From: Haloechinothrix alba
GTDB lineage: Bacteria > Actinomycetota > Actinomycetes > Mycobacteriales > Pseudonocardiaceae
Direction: 5' to 3'
NCBI RefSeq assembly: GCF_900188115.1
Contig: NZ_FZNW01000010.1
Span: forward strand, 1 to 64,000
DNA length: 64,000 nt
The notes below the pieces were generated by a model, which saw only the letters and a program-made list of their open reading frames with translations, had not been told where the DNA came from and ran no database searches. Below, piece by piece: positions 46,567 to 55,297 of the stretch (within the stretch, counting starts at the first letter, position 1; each line of letters opens with the position of its first letter). A program made the translations under genes and the position numbers.

Positions 46567-47961
46567 GTGTCGGACGAGCATGGGGACGATCTCATAGGGC
46601 GCAAGCTGGGCAACTACCAGATCAACGCGGTACTCGGTCAGGGCGGGATGAGCGTGATGTACCGCGCCACCGACGTGCGTCTCGGCAGGAAGGTGGCACT
46701 GAAGGTCATCGGTGAGCACCTCGGGGCCGACGCGGAGTTCCGCGAGCGGTTCGTCGACGAGGCGCGCAACACCTCGGCGATCGACCACCCCAACATCGTC
46801 CCGATCTACGACTTCGGCGAGGTCGACGGGATGCACTACATCGCGATGCGGCTGGTGGACGGTTCGGACATCGCAGCCCGGATCGCCGGTGGCCCGCTCG
46901 ACCCCCGCCACGCGCTTGACCTGCTCGAACAGGTCGCCGACGCGCTGGACACCCTGCACAAGCGGGGCCTGGTGCACCTGGACGTCAAACCGGCCAACGC
47001 GCTGGTCACCACGACCGGGTCGGGACGCGAGCACGTCTACGTCGCGGACTTCGGGCTGACCCGCAGGGGCGCGACGGGGCACCGCACCAGGGAAGGCGAC
47101 TTCCTGGGCTCGCCGACCTATGCCGCACCGGAGCACCTGCGGGGCGAGCCGCTCGACGGGCGCACCGACCAGTACGCGCTCGCCTGTGTGCTGTTCACCT
47201 GCCTGACCGGGCGGCCACCATTCCAGGGAGACGTCCCCACAGTGATCAAGGGACACCTCACGATGGAGCCTCCGGCGGCTACCGAGGTCTCGGGAGGCCG
47301 GTCGTCGGCTCTGCCGCACGCGCTGGATGCCGTGCTCGCGACGGGGATGGCCAAGCAGCCGGGTGGGCGCTACGGGAGCTGCGTCGAGCTCGTCGCCGCG
47401 GCCCGGCGAGCCCTCCCGGCCACGGACACCGGGTCGCCTGCCGGCAGCAGTGCCGCGGGGCAGTCCCCGGAAGCGGTGCCCGCTACCTGCTCCAGCGGAT
47501 CCGCTGCTGCGCCTGCTGCCGCGCCTGCTGCTGCGCCGACCGCTGCGCCTGCTGCTGCGCCGACCGCTGGGCCGACCGCTGGGCCAGCTACTGGGCCGCC
47601 GCAGGCGGGCGCCCCGCCGGCAGGGATCCACCAGGCCGGCCACCCGGCCGGGGCTCCTCCGGCCGCGCAGCCGCCGCCCTACGGCGCGTGGCGCCAGCCG
47701 TACGGCCCCGCTCCGCAGGCGCAACACGGGTACGGGCCGCCTCCGGCTCCGCCCTCCGGCGCACCACCGTGCCCCGGGCCCCAGCCGCCTGCCGCCCCGC
47801 TCGGGGATCCGGTGCGGCTGCGCCCGCCCGAGCCGGCCGCGGGTGCGGCCTTCGACGGGCCTGGAGCGGGCGGGCGTGATCGCTGGTTGGTTCCGGTGCT
47901 GGCCGGAGTGATCGCGGTTCTCGTGGTCGTGGTGGTCGTGCTGCTGATTGTCGCGCTGTGA
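46567..47961 (+). CDS. Membrane-anchored Ser/Thr protein kinase with an HLD catalytic loop
   Basis: This 464-residue Hanks-type kinase has a P-loop VLGQGGMSVMYRA, catalytic Lys in VALKVIG, and DFG in VADFGLTRRG, then APEHL in SPTYAAPEHL. The catalytic loop reads HLDVKPANAL, with Leu where HRD kinases have Arg. A Pro/Ala-rich linker (residues about 300-430) with AAPA/TAGP repeats leads to a single TM helix at the very end and no external domain. GTG 46567 is the best start. In this order before groEL2 it is not the mycobacterial arrangement I know. Confidence 0.88.
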   Translation: MSDEHGDDLIGRKLGNYQINAVLGQGGMSVMYRATDVRLGRKVALKVIGEHLGADAEFRERFVDEARNTSAIDHPNIVPIYDFGEVDGMHYIAMRLVDGSDIAARIAGGPLDPRHALDLLEQVADALDTLHKRGLVHLDVKPANALVTTTGSGREHVYVADFGLTRRGATGHRTREGDFLGSPTYAAPEHLRGEPLDGRTDQYALACVLFTCLTGRPPFQGDVPTVIKGHLTMEPPAATEVSGGRSSALPHALDAVLATGMAKQPGGRYGSCVELVAAARRALPATDTGSPAGSSAAGQSPEAVPATCSSGSAAAPAAAPAAAPTAAPAAAPTAGPTAGPATGPPQAGAPPAGIHQAGHPAGAPPAAQPPPYGAWRQPYGPAPQAQHGYGPPPAPPSGAPPCPGPQPPAAPLGDPVRLRPPEPAAGAAFDGPGAGGRDRWLVPVLAGVIAVLVVVVVVLLIVAL

Positions 47962-47985
47962 CGTCTAGTATCCTGACCAGCGTAG

Positions 47986-48012
47986 CTTGCACTCTCACTG
48001 TGAGAGTGCTAA
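47986..48012. promoter_or_regulatory. CIRCE operator 1 (HrcA site)
   Basis: CTTGCACTC (47986-47994), a 9-nt spacer and GAGTGCTAA (48004-48012) form the CIRCE inverted repeat, with two left-arm deviations from TTAGCACTC (C at 47986, T at 47988). It binds the HrcA repressor and gives heat control of groEL. It lies 345 bp before the groEL ATG. Confidence 0.9.
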
Positions 48013-48020
48013 ACACGTAA

Positions 48021-48047
48021 TTGGCACTCGACACCGTCGAGTGCTAG
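48021..48047. promoter_or_regulatory. CIRCE operator 2 (HrcA site)
   Basis: TTGGCACTC (48021-48029), a 9-nt spacer and GAGTGCTAG (48039-48047). Its centre is 35 bp from that of the first CIRCE. From here to the groEL ATG lie 310 bp with no gene that I can support, so the transcript would have a long leader. Confidence 0.9.
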
Positions 48048-48294
48048 GTAGGACTCGCTGACAAGCGGGTTCTGCGTTGAAGGTCGGGACGGTGAGGCCT
48101 GGTTCGGGATCTGCTTCGGGATTCCGGGCCGGTCGTCCGTCGCGGGCACCGAGCCTGGCCGAGGACGTGTCCGGTGAGGGCTGTTCACAGCTCGCTCGCC
48201 TCGAGGGCTCTCGGGTCCACGTGGCGATGGGGGCTCCGCAACCAACGCGCGTTACGCGCGCTTGCGCGCGGGGAGCGGCCCGAACATTGAATGA

Positions 48295-49995
<1,701 letters not shown>

Positions 49996-50030
49996 TCCCG
50001 TCGATGTCCTGAACGGAATAGCGACACAGG

Positions 50031-50070
50031 CAGAGGGCCGGGCGTGCGAGGCACGCCCGGCCCTCTGTTT
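50031..50070 (+). terminator. Strong intrinsic terminator after groEL
   Basis: A perfect 17-bp stem: CAGAGGGCCGGGCGTGC (50031-50047) with GCACGCCCGGCCCTCTG (50051-50067), loop GAG, followed by TTTCGTT. Both groEL (plus) and the DUF5701 gene (minus, ending 50077) end here, so it can work in both directions. Confidence 0.92.
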
Positions 50071-50076
50071 CGTTCC

Positions 50077-50718
50077 TCAGCCCGCCCGGCCGGCGCAGCT
50101 GGCCGAACCCAGCCAGGTGTGCGGGTTGCCGTTCCAGCACCATCCGAGTTTCGGTGCCTTCTTGCTGATCCACAGGGCCGGTACGCGCTTGTCCCCGCAC
50201 CGGGATGCCAGCAGGGAGAAGCAGTTGTTCTTCTCAAGCGTCTCGGGGAACTGGGTGACCAGGGCTATGCCTTCCTCGATGGTCAGCGGCGACCTTCCGC
50301 GTTCTGTGATCATCGGCATGGCATCGCGCGGTGCTACGTTGCGGGTGTCCGGCCCCCGCTCGATGTCGAAGACCAGGTACACCTCCCGGTCCGGTACGTC
50401 GACGCCGTCGATGGCCTCGAACCGTTCGAGATCCGCGTCGTCGAAGTCGGCGAACCCGGGCCTGCCGCCGAGCTCGGTAACGGTGATCGTCCGGTGGGTG
50501 GGGACCAGCTTCCTCGTGACGACGAGTACGAACGGGACTCGTGCGGGTGTGGGCGGCCGCATCTCTCGGGCGCGGTCGACTACGTGCGCACGCAGTGGGT
50601 CCACCAGTTCCCCTAGGGCCTGCGCGCTCAGCCCGGTCATGGCCGGATACCCCTTGTCGATCAAGGTCCGGGTCTGGCGGTCGAACTCGTCAACGGGGTC
50701 GAAAGAGCCTGGTGACAT
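50077..50718 (-). CDS. DUF5701 family protein
   Basis: This 213-residue soluble protein resembles DUF5701. Typical parts are LIDKGYPAMTGLSAQALGELVDPLR near residue 25 and VPALWISKKAPKLGWCWNGNP near the end. The latter is a conserved Trp/Cys-rich C-terminal motif. The ATG at 50718 follows GGAGAGG. Function unknown. Convergent with groEL. Confidence 0.75.
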   Translation of the reverse strand: MSPGSFDPVDEFDRQTRTLIDKGYPAMTGLSAQALGELVDPLRAHVVDRAREMRPPTPARVPFVLVVTRKLVPTHRTITVTELGGRPGFADFDDADLERFEAIDGVDVPDREVYLVFDIERGPDTRNVAPRDAMPMITERGRSPLTIEEGIALVTQFPETLEKNNCFSLLASRCGDKRVPALWISKKAPKLGWCWNGNPHTWLGSASCAGRAG

Positions 50719-50793
50719 GCGAAGCCTCTCCGCTTGACGGGACGGGACGCCAGGCTTCAACGACCGCCCTGCTCATCGTGTTCCCGGGATCGC

Positions 50794-51015
50794 TCAGATC
50801 GTCTCTTCCTCGGGGATCAGCAGCCAGCCGATGGCGTAGAGCACGAGCGGGGCGCCGAGGGCGATCAGCGCTGTCGCGACAAGCACGATACGCACGATGA
50901 TGGCCTCGATGCCGAAGTAGTCCGCGATGCCACCACAGACTCCCGCGATCATCCTGTTGCTCTTGCTGCGGCGGATGCGCTTGAGATTCTGGGGGTTGAA
51001 GTCGTTGTTCGTCAT
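50794..51015 (-). CDS. PspC-domain protein
   Basis: This is a 73-residue protein: a short basic N-terminus (MTNNDFNPQNLKRIRRSKSN), then a PspC domain. Its signature is MIAGVCGGIADYFGIEAIIVRIV, with a C-terminal TM helix (APLVLYAIGWLLIPEEE). PspC proteins act in envelope-stress response. The ATG at 51015 is well supported by the family start. Confidence 0.88.
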   Translation of the reverse strand: MTNNDFNPQNLKRIRRSKSNRMIAGVCGGIADYFGIEAIIVRIVLVATALIALGAPLVLYAIGWLLIPEEETI

Positions 51016-51142
51016 GCTTCCATGCTCCACGACGTCGGGCCGGTGCGCATCAGGGAAGATCCCGAGATCGGCCCTGGTTGTCCCCCGGATCGTGTGGCAT
51101 CGCGGTCGTGATGACGACCCTGATGTCTCACAGGCGCGGGGG

Positions 51143-52045
51143 CTAGCGTCGCCACCCACCGCGCCGGAGTCCGCGTTCCACCTGCTCAGCGACCCGGGAC
51201 GCCTGGTGGCGGACGGCGTACGAGGTGAACTGCAGCAGCCGCCTGCCGTCGATGGTCAGCTCGTTGTGCCGGTCGAGATCGGAGTTCCAGTTACACACTT
51301 CGAGGTGCGGGAGGCCGTGGACCTCCACCGACAGATCGAACTCCTCCCAGTCGGCGTCGAGGTAGTAATGCCCGCCCGGTCGCCGCACGGCGCGCTGCCG
51401 TGCCGGCGGCGGGAGGCCGCGTCGGCGCGTGAGCCGGTCGAACTCCCGCTCGGGCAGTGAGTGCACACCGCCACCGGCATCGTGGATCGTCTCGAGGAGT
51501 ACAGCGTGGTGGACCCGGTGGCCGAGGCGGGTGAGCGCGTCGAGCAGCCGGTGCGGGGTGGTGACGCGTTGTTGCACGGCGGCGAGCACGGGGATGCGGG
51601 CTGCGCTCGGCGCGGCCGCCCTGCTGCCCATGTCCAGCACGCTGCGCTCCATGCGCGTGCGCCGGGGCGTGCGTTGGGGATGGACGTCGTCGGGCCCCAG
51701 GTGGCGGGTCCGGATCGCCAGTACGCCCGCACGCCGGAGCTTGCGCTGCTCGGCGGGGATGGCGATCCACGTCGTATCCGAGGCGAACCCGCGCAGGCCG
51801 TCGATCGCGGCGGCGGTGGGTCCGGCGAGCGCAGACCCCGGTGGTGCCGCCAGCAGGCAGACCCACGTCTCCTGCTCGGGACTCAGCGGGCCGTTGTGCG
51901 TGACCAGGACACCGCGGTGGGGTCGTTGCCAATGCCCCGAGCGGACCCGGGCGCGGACCTCGCCGCGGGACATAACCGTCAGAGCCTGCCGGAGCGTCAC
52001 GACGCCGTGCTGGGAATGGAGGAGCTGGGAATGGAGGAACGTCAC
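51143..52045 (-). CDS. AbiEi/DUF559-like nuclease-fold protein
   Basis: This 300-residue protein has an AbiEi-like N-terminal winged helix (SQHGVVTLRQALTVMSRGEVRARV, residues about 11-50) and a C-terminal restriction-nuclease-like domain. The latter shows the DUF559 pattern VEVHGLPHLEV, DLDRHNELTIDGRRLLQFT. These occur singly in actinomycetes without a proven role; AbiEi domains are antitoxins elsewhere. Two near-identical 15-bp copies (GGGAATGGAGGAGCT) at 52013-52041 encode HSQLLHSQ at the start. GTG 52045. Confidence 0.72.
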   Translation of the reverse strand: MTFLHSQLLHSQHGVVTLRQALTVMSRGEVRARVRSGHWQRPHRGVLVTHNGPLSPEQETWVCLLAAPPGSALAGPTAAAIDGLRGFASDTTWIAIPAEQRKLRRAGVLAIRTRHLGPDDVHPQRTPRRTRMERSVLDMGSRAAAPSAARIPVLAAVQQRVTTPHRLLDALTRLGHRVHHAVLLETIHDAGGGVHSLPEREFDRLTRRRGLPPPARQRAVRRPGGHYYLDADWEEFDLSVEVHGLPHLEVCNWNSDLDRHNELTIDGRRLLQFTSYAVRHQASRVAEQVERGLRRGGWRR

Positions 52046-52149
52046 GGTCGCAGGGAACCACCCCGGCGGTCATGCGGGGGACGTCGCGCGCGATCTGTGG
52101 ACACCGGCCTGCCGTGTGGACTTCGGGTCGCCGTGGCGACAGTTTTGCC

Positions 52150-53046
52150 TCACGATCCCGAGGTTGCGCGGGTGGAGTGCACCAGCGAGGCCAGCCGGGT
52201 GGCGTCGTGCGGGGCGTACCCGGCCTCGTCGTTGTCGAAGTACAGGTAGACGTCGCGCGGGCGCTCCGTGGCCTCGCCTGCCACGGTGTGCTCGGTGCGG
52301 GGGCTCGCGCCCGAGGCCCACGCCTCGATCAACCGGGCCCACTCGCGCAGCGCCTCGTCGGTGTAGCCGCCCGCGTAGAGCTCGCGCTCGCCGTGCAGCC
52401 GGATGTAGACGAAGTCGGCTGTGACGTCGTCCAGGCGGGGGAACTGCCCGGCCGAGTCGGCGACGACCAGGCCGATGCCGTGCTCGCGCAGCAGCTCGAC
52501 GCACTCGGCCGTGGCGAAGCTGGGGTGGCGCACCTCAAGAGCGTGCCGCAGTGGACGGTCGGCCTCGGCAAAGGTGTGCGGCTCGCCCTTGACCTTGTCG
52601 TCGTGGCCCTTGGCGACCTCGGCGGCCTCGCCGGTGGTGCGCGGCAGCTGGTCGAAGAACCCGGCCAGCCGGTCGGCGTCGAAACGCATCCTCGGCGGCA
52701 GCTGCCAGACGATCGGCCCCAGCTTGGCGCCCAGTGCCAGGGGGCCGCTGGCGAAGTAGTTCGCCAGCGCGGACTCCACGTTGCGGAGCTGCTTCATGTG
52801 CGTGATGAAGCGACCACCCTTGAGGGCGAACAGGAAGTCCTCGGGGGTCTGCTCGAACCAGGTGCGGAACGACTCCGGGCGCTGCAGGGAGTAGAAGGTG
52901 CCGTTGATCTCCACCGTGCCGAGCTGCCCGGCCAGGTACTCCAGCTCGCGGCGCTGCACCAGCCCCTGCGGGTAAAAGCTGCCGCGTCGCCACTCGGCAT
53001 ACTGCCAACCGGACGTACCGATCCTGATCTCCGAAACGGCGATCAC
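52150..53046 (-). CDS. DUF72 family protein
   Basis: This is a 298-residue TIM-barrel protein. It begins IRIGTSGWQYAEWRRGSFYP, with VEINGTFYSLQRPESFRTWF following and FALKGGRFITHMKQLRN after that, all hallmarks of DUF72. Later blocks are VRHPSFATAECVELLREHG and YLYFDNDEAGYAPHDA. Function unknown. The GTG at 53046 is the best start, since further upstream the frame enters a hairpin repeat. Confidence 0.88.
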   Translation of the reverse strand: MIAVSEIRIGTSGWQYAEWRRGSFYPQGLVQRRELEYLAGQLGTVEINGTFYSLQRPESFRTWFEQTPEDFLFALKGGRFITHMKQLRNVESALANYFASGPLALGAKLGPIVWQLPPRMRFDADRLAGFFDQLPRTTGEAAEVAKGHDDKVKGEPHTFAEADRPLRHALEVRHPSFATAECVELLREHGIGLVVADSAGQFPRLDDVTADFVYIRLHGERELYAGGYTDEALREWARLIEAWASGASPRTEHTVAGEATERPRDVYLYFDNDEAGYAPHDATRLASLVHSTRATSGS

Positions 53047-53068
53047 CCCCTTGGTTACCGCTTCCGTA

Positions 53069-53127
53069 GGTGGGAGCCGAATGTCACGTTTGGCTCCTTC
53101 TAAGGAACCGAGGTCACCTTCGGCTCC
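53069..53127 (+). repeat. Intergenic hairpin repeat, copy E
   Basis: Family copy with left arm GGAGCCGAA and right arm TTtGGCTCC (one mismatch). The second half reads GGAACCGAGGTCACC then TTCGGCTCC. It lies between two minus-strand genes (DUF397 upstream and DUF72 downstream), in the same plus orientation as the other copies. Confidence 0.8.
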
Positions 53128-53138
53128 CTCGCCAGACG

Positions 53139-53375
53139 CTAGTTCAGGGCGGTCAGGAAGGCGCGCCACGCCTCGGCGGGCGCGTGCAGGTGCCCGCCGG
53201 CCGGGTCCTTGGAGTCGCGCACGGCCACGGTGGCCGGGTGCCAGGCCACCTCGACGCAGTCACCGTTGCCGCCGCTGTAGCTGCTGGTGCGCCAGGCGAC
53301 CTCGACACAGGCGCCGTTGCCGCCGCTGTAACTGCTCGCACGCCAGGTCAGACCGGTGTGCTCGGGTGCGGACAT
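53139..53375 (-). CDS. DUF397 protein with duplicated core
   Basis: This 78-residue DUF397 protein carries its core twice: RASSYSGGNGACVEVAW (residues 12-28) and RTSSYSGGNGDCVEVAW (29-45), followed by VAVRDSKDPAGGHLH and a C-terminal helix. The family normally has one copy. At DNA level the two 51-bp units lie at 53292-53342 and 53241-53291. GGAGG precedes the ATG. Its start overlaps the end of the helix-turn-helix gene by 28 bp, so the two are translated from one mRNA. Confidence 0.88.
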   Translation of the reverse strand: MSAPEHTGLTWRASSYSGGNGACVEVAWRTSSYSGGNGDCVEVAWHPATVAVRDSKDPAGGHLHAPAEAWRAFLTALN

Positions 53376-54238
53376 CGCGATCCATCCTCCGCTCGGTCGT
53401 ACTCGCTTGCCAGCTCGGCAAGCCACGCCCTGGATTGTCCCTCATCCAGGGCGAGCTCGGCGAGACGAGCGAGGATCCTCCGGTAGGTGGATACGTCCTC
53501 CGGGCTCTCCAGAAAAAGGCTGGCGGTCTCGTTCTCCACGTACACCATCGGCCGGTGCTCGGCGTCCTGCATGAGCCGGAATGGCCCCGACAGGCCGGGA
53601 TGCGCGCCGGTGGCAGTGGGCACCACCCGGATGGAGCAGTGCGGAAGCGAAGTGACGAAGACGAGCTGCAGCAGTTGCTCGTGCATCACGCGTGCTCCAC
53701 CCACCGGCAGCCGCAACGCCTGCTCGTGCACGTAGAACAGCAGTCGGGGCGGGCGGTAGCGGCGTAGCAGGCTCTGTCGCGCCATCCTCGCCTCCACCCG
53801 CAGCTGCACACCGTCAGTGGGAACGGCGGCGGAGTTGCGGACAATCTCGCGAGCGTACTCCTCGGTCTGCAGCAGCCCGTTGATCCGGGAGAGCTCGAAG
53901 CTGGTGATGGATGTTGCCGTGCTCTCCTGGATCACCAGTGAGCGCAGCTCGTCCGGTAAGGCCTGACCGTGCGGGCGCACCCAGTAGCCGTCGTCGGCTT
54001 GGCGTGCCAGCTCCAGCAGCCGCTCCAGCTCCGCACGTGCCACGCCGCAGCTGCTCAGGTAGATCGCCGTGTCTACTTCGGACGCGCTGCGTTGGCCGCT
54101 CTCCATGCGCGAGACCTTGCTGTGCGACCAGCCCAGCCTGCGTGCCATCTCGACGCCACTGAGGCCGATCGTTTCCCGGGCGTGGCGCAGCTCGGCGCCC
54201 AGCTCGCGTGCCCGGGCTGTGGAATCAGGCAGGCCCAT
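53348..54238 (-). CDS. XRE-type helix-turn-helix regulator with DUF5753 domain
   Basis: This 296-residue regulator has an N-terminal helix-turn-helix (residues about 10-65; LSGVEMARRLGWSHSKVSRMESGQR) and a DUF5753 domain (INGLLQTEEYAREIV, LLFYVHEQALRLPVGG). It is the same class as the one at 9033 and is paired with the DUF397 gene that overlaps its end. GGAGGGG precedes the ATG at 54238. Such pairs influence development or secondary metabolism. Confidence 0.9.
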   Translation of the reverse strand: MGLPDSTARARELGAELRHARETIGLSGVEMARRLGWSHSKVSRMESGQRSASEVDTAIYLSSCGVARAELERLLELARQADDGYWVRPHGQALPDELRSLVIQESTATSITSFELSRINGLLQTEEYAREIVRNSAAVPTDGVQLRVEARMARQSLLRRYRPPRLLFYVHEQALRLPVGGARVMHEQLLQLVFVTSLPHCSIRVVPTATGAHPGLSGPFRLMQDAEHRPMVYVENETASLFLESPEDVSTYRRILARLAELALDEGQSRAWLAELASEYDRAEDGSRCPHPSTPV

Positions 54239-54376
54239 CTCGTGCCCCTCCGTCGGTGTACTCGCGGGCCAATGTAGACCCGCAGGAGTCGCCGATGTGC
54301 TGCGCCGCGCGAGCGTCACCGCAACGGAGGTCGGTGTGCCACCTGGTCACGCAACCGGGATGTCCGTCTGCCCAAC

Positions 54377-54443
54377 ACACGGTGCCCGTCCGTGCAACAC
54401 GGCATGCCAACACGCCAGACACGACATGCCCGTACGCCCGATG
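54377..54443. repeat. 22-bp-type tandem repeat, locus 1
   Basis: Two imperfect units of 20-22 bp, ACACGGCATGCC-AACACGCCAG (54397-54418) and ACACGACATGCCCGTACGCC (54419-54438), follow a looser one starting ACACGG at 54377. They match the units at 55211-55254 on the other side of the DoxX gene. Part of the gap 54239-54488, which also holds the terminator hairpin at 54431. Confidence 0.55.
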
Positions 54444-54467
54444 CGTCGAAGAGGCATCGGGCGTACG
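54431..54467 (-). terminator. Hairpin terminator downstream of DoxX
   Basis: CGTACGCCCGATGC (54431-54444) pairs perfectly with GCATCGGGCGTACG (54454-54467) over 14 bp with a 9-nt loop. It lies 22 bp after the DoxX stop, so it should end that transcript. Confidence 0.75.
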
Positions 54468-54488
54468 TCGGCCAGCAGGCGGCTTCGC

Positions 54489-55100
54489 TCAGCGAAGCCA
54501 GTGGTTGTGCCGGACGAAGCCGACTCCGGCCCATCTGCGGCCGAGTCCCCACGTGTTACCCGCGTAGACGGCTGCCAGCAGGATCAGCACCAGGGCGTAG
54601 ATGAGGTGATCCTCGATGATCGGGTTGGTCGACCTCGTCAGCTCCCCGGCCTCGGTGAACCGGGCCAACGGCCACGCGGCCAACCACATCAACATCAGCA
54701 TGACCGTTCCCGCTGCCGCCGAGACACGCAAGCCCACGCCGAGGAGCAGCGCGGCACCGATGCCGAGCAGCCCGGTCATGAACAACCAGTCGGCCCATGC
54801 GGCACCCGCCAGCGAGTTCATCGTCGTAGCGAAGGGTCCTACGTCGACGCCGCTGAGGTATCCCTCCGTCGGTGAACCGCCATTGACCCACGCGCTCTCC
54901 GAGGCTGTCGCGTATCCGAGACCGAAGAGCTTGTCGAGAAACGCCCAGAGGAAGACCAGTCCCATGGCGATGCGCAGCACGGCGGCGATCTTGCTGGCCG
55001 TCGTCGTCATCACCGACCCGTGCTCTGACGCGGTCTCGGCCGCTTGTTTCGGGGCCACCTGCATGGTTGCGTTGACCCGCGGTTCCTGGGTCACGGACAT
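54489..55100 (-). CDS. DoxX-like membrane protein
   Basis: This 203-residue protein has four TM helices in a DoxX-like arrangement: LRIAMGLVFLWAFLDKLFGLGYA (TM1, with the F-x4-K-x2-G motif), WADWLFMTGLLGIGAALLLGVG, GTVMLMLMWLAAWPLARFT, and LIYALVLILLAAVYAGNTWG. DoxX-like proteins act in redox homeostasis. AAGGAGGACATC precedes the ATG at 55100. Flanked by copies of a 22-bp repeat. Confidence 0.85.
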   Translation of the reverse strand: MSVTQEPRVNATMQVAPKQAAETASEHGSVMTTTASKIAAVLRIAMGLVFLWAFLDKLFGLGYATASESAWVNGGSPTEGYLSGVDVGPFATTMNSLAGAAWADWLFMTGLLGIGAALLLGVGLRVSAAAGTVMLMLMWLAAWPLARFTEAGELTRSTNPIIEDHLIYALVLILLAAVYAGNTWGLGRRWAGVGFVRHNHWLR

Positions 55101-55210
55101 GATGTCCTCCTTGTCCTCGTGCGACTGGCATGGTGCCTTCAGTCTGCGCGGGGAGGCAGGGGGAGCACTGGGGTACAAGGTTCCCTGTCCCGGGGTCATT
55201 CGTCCTCGAA

Positions 55211-55260
55211 ACACCCCGTGCCTACACACCCGACACGGCATGCCCGCACGCCCGACACGG
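55211..55260. repeat. 22-bp tandem repeat, locus 2
   Basis: Two 22-bp units, ACACCCCGTGCC-TACACACCCG (55211-55232) and ACACGGCATGCC-CGCACGCCCG (55233-55254), then a partial third unit ACACGG. They correspond to the units at 54377-54443. The locus lies in the upstream region of the DoxX gene, 197 bp wide. Confidence 0.6.
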
Positions 55261-55297
55261 TGGGGCACAGGTCGAGGTCCCAGCGTCGGGGCGGGGG

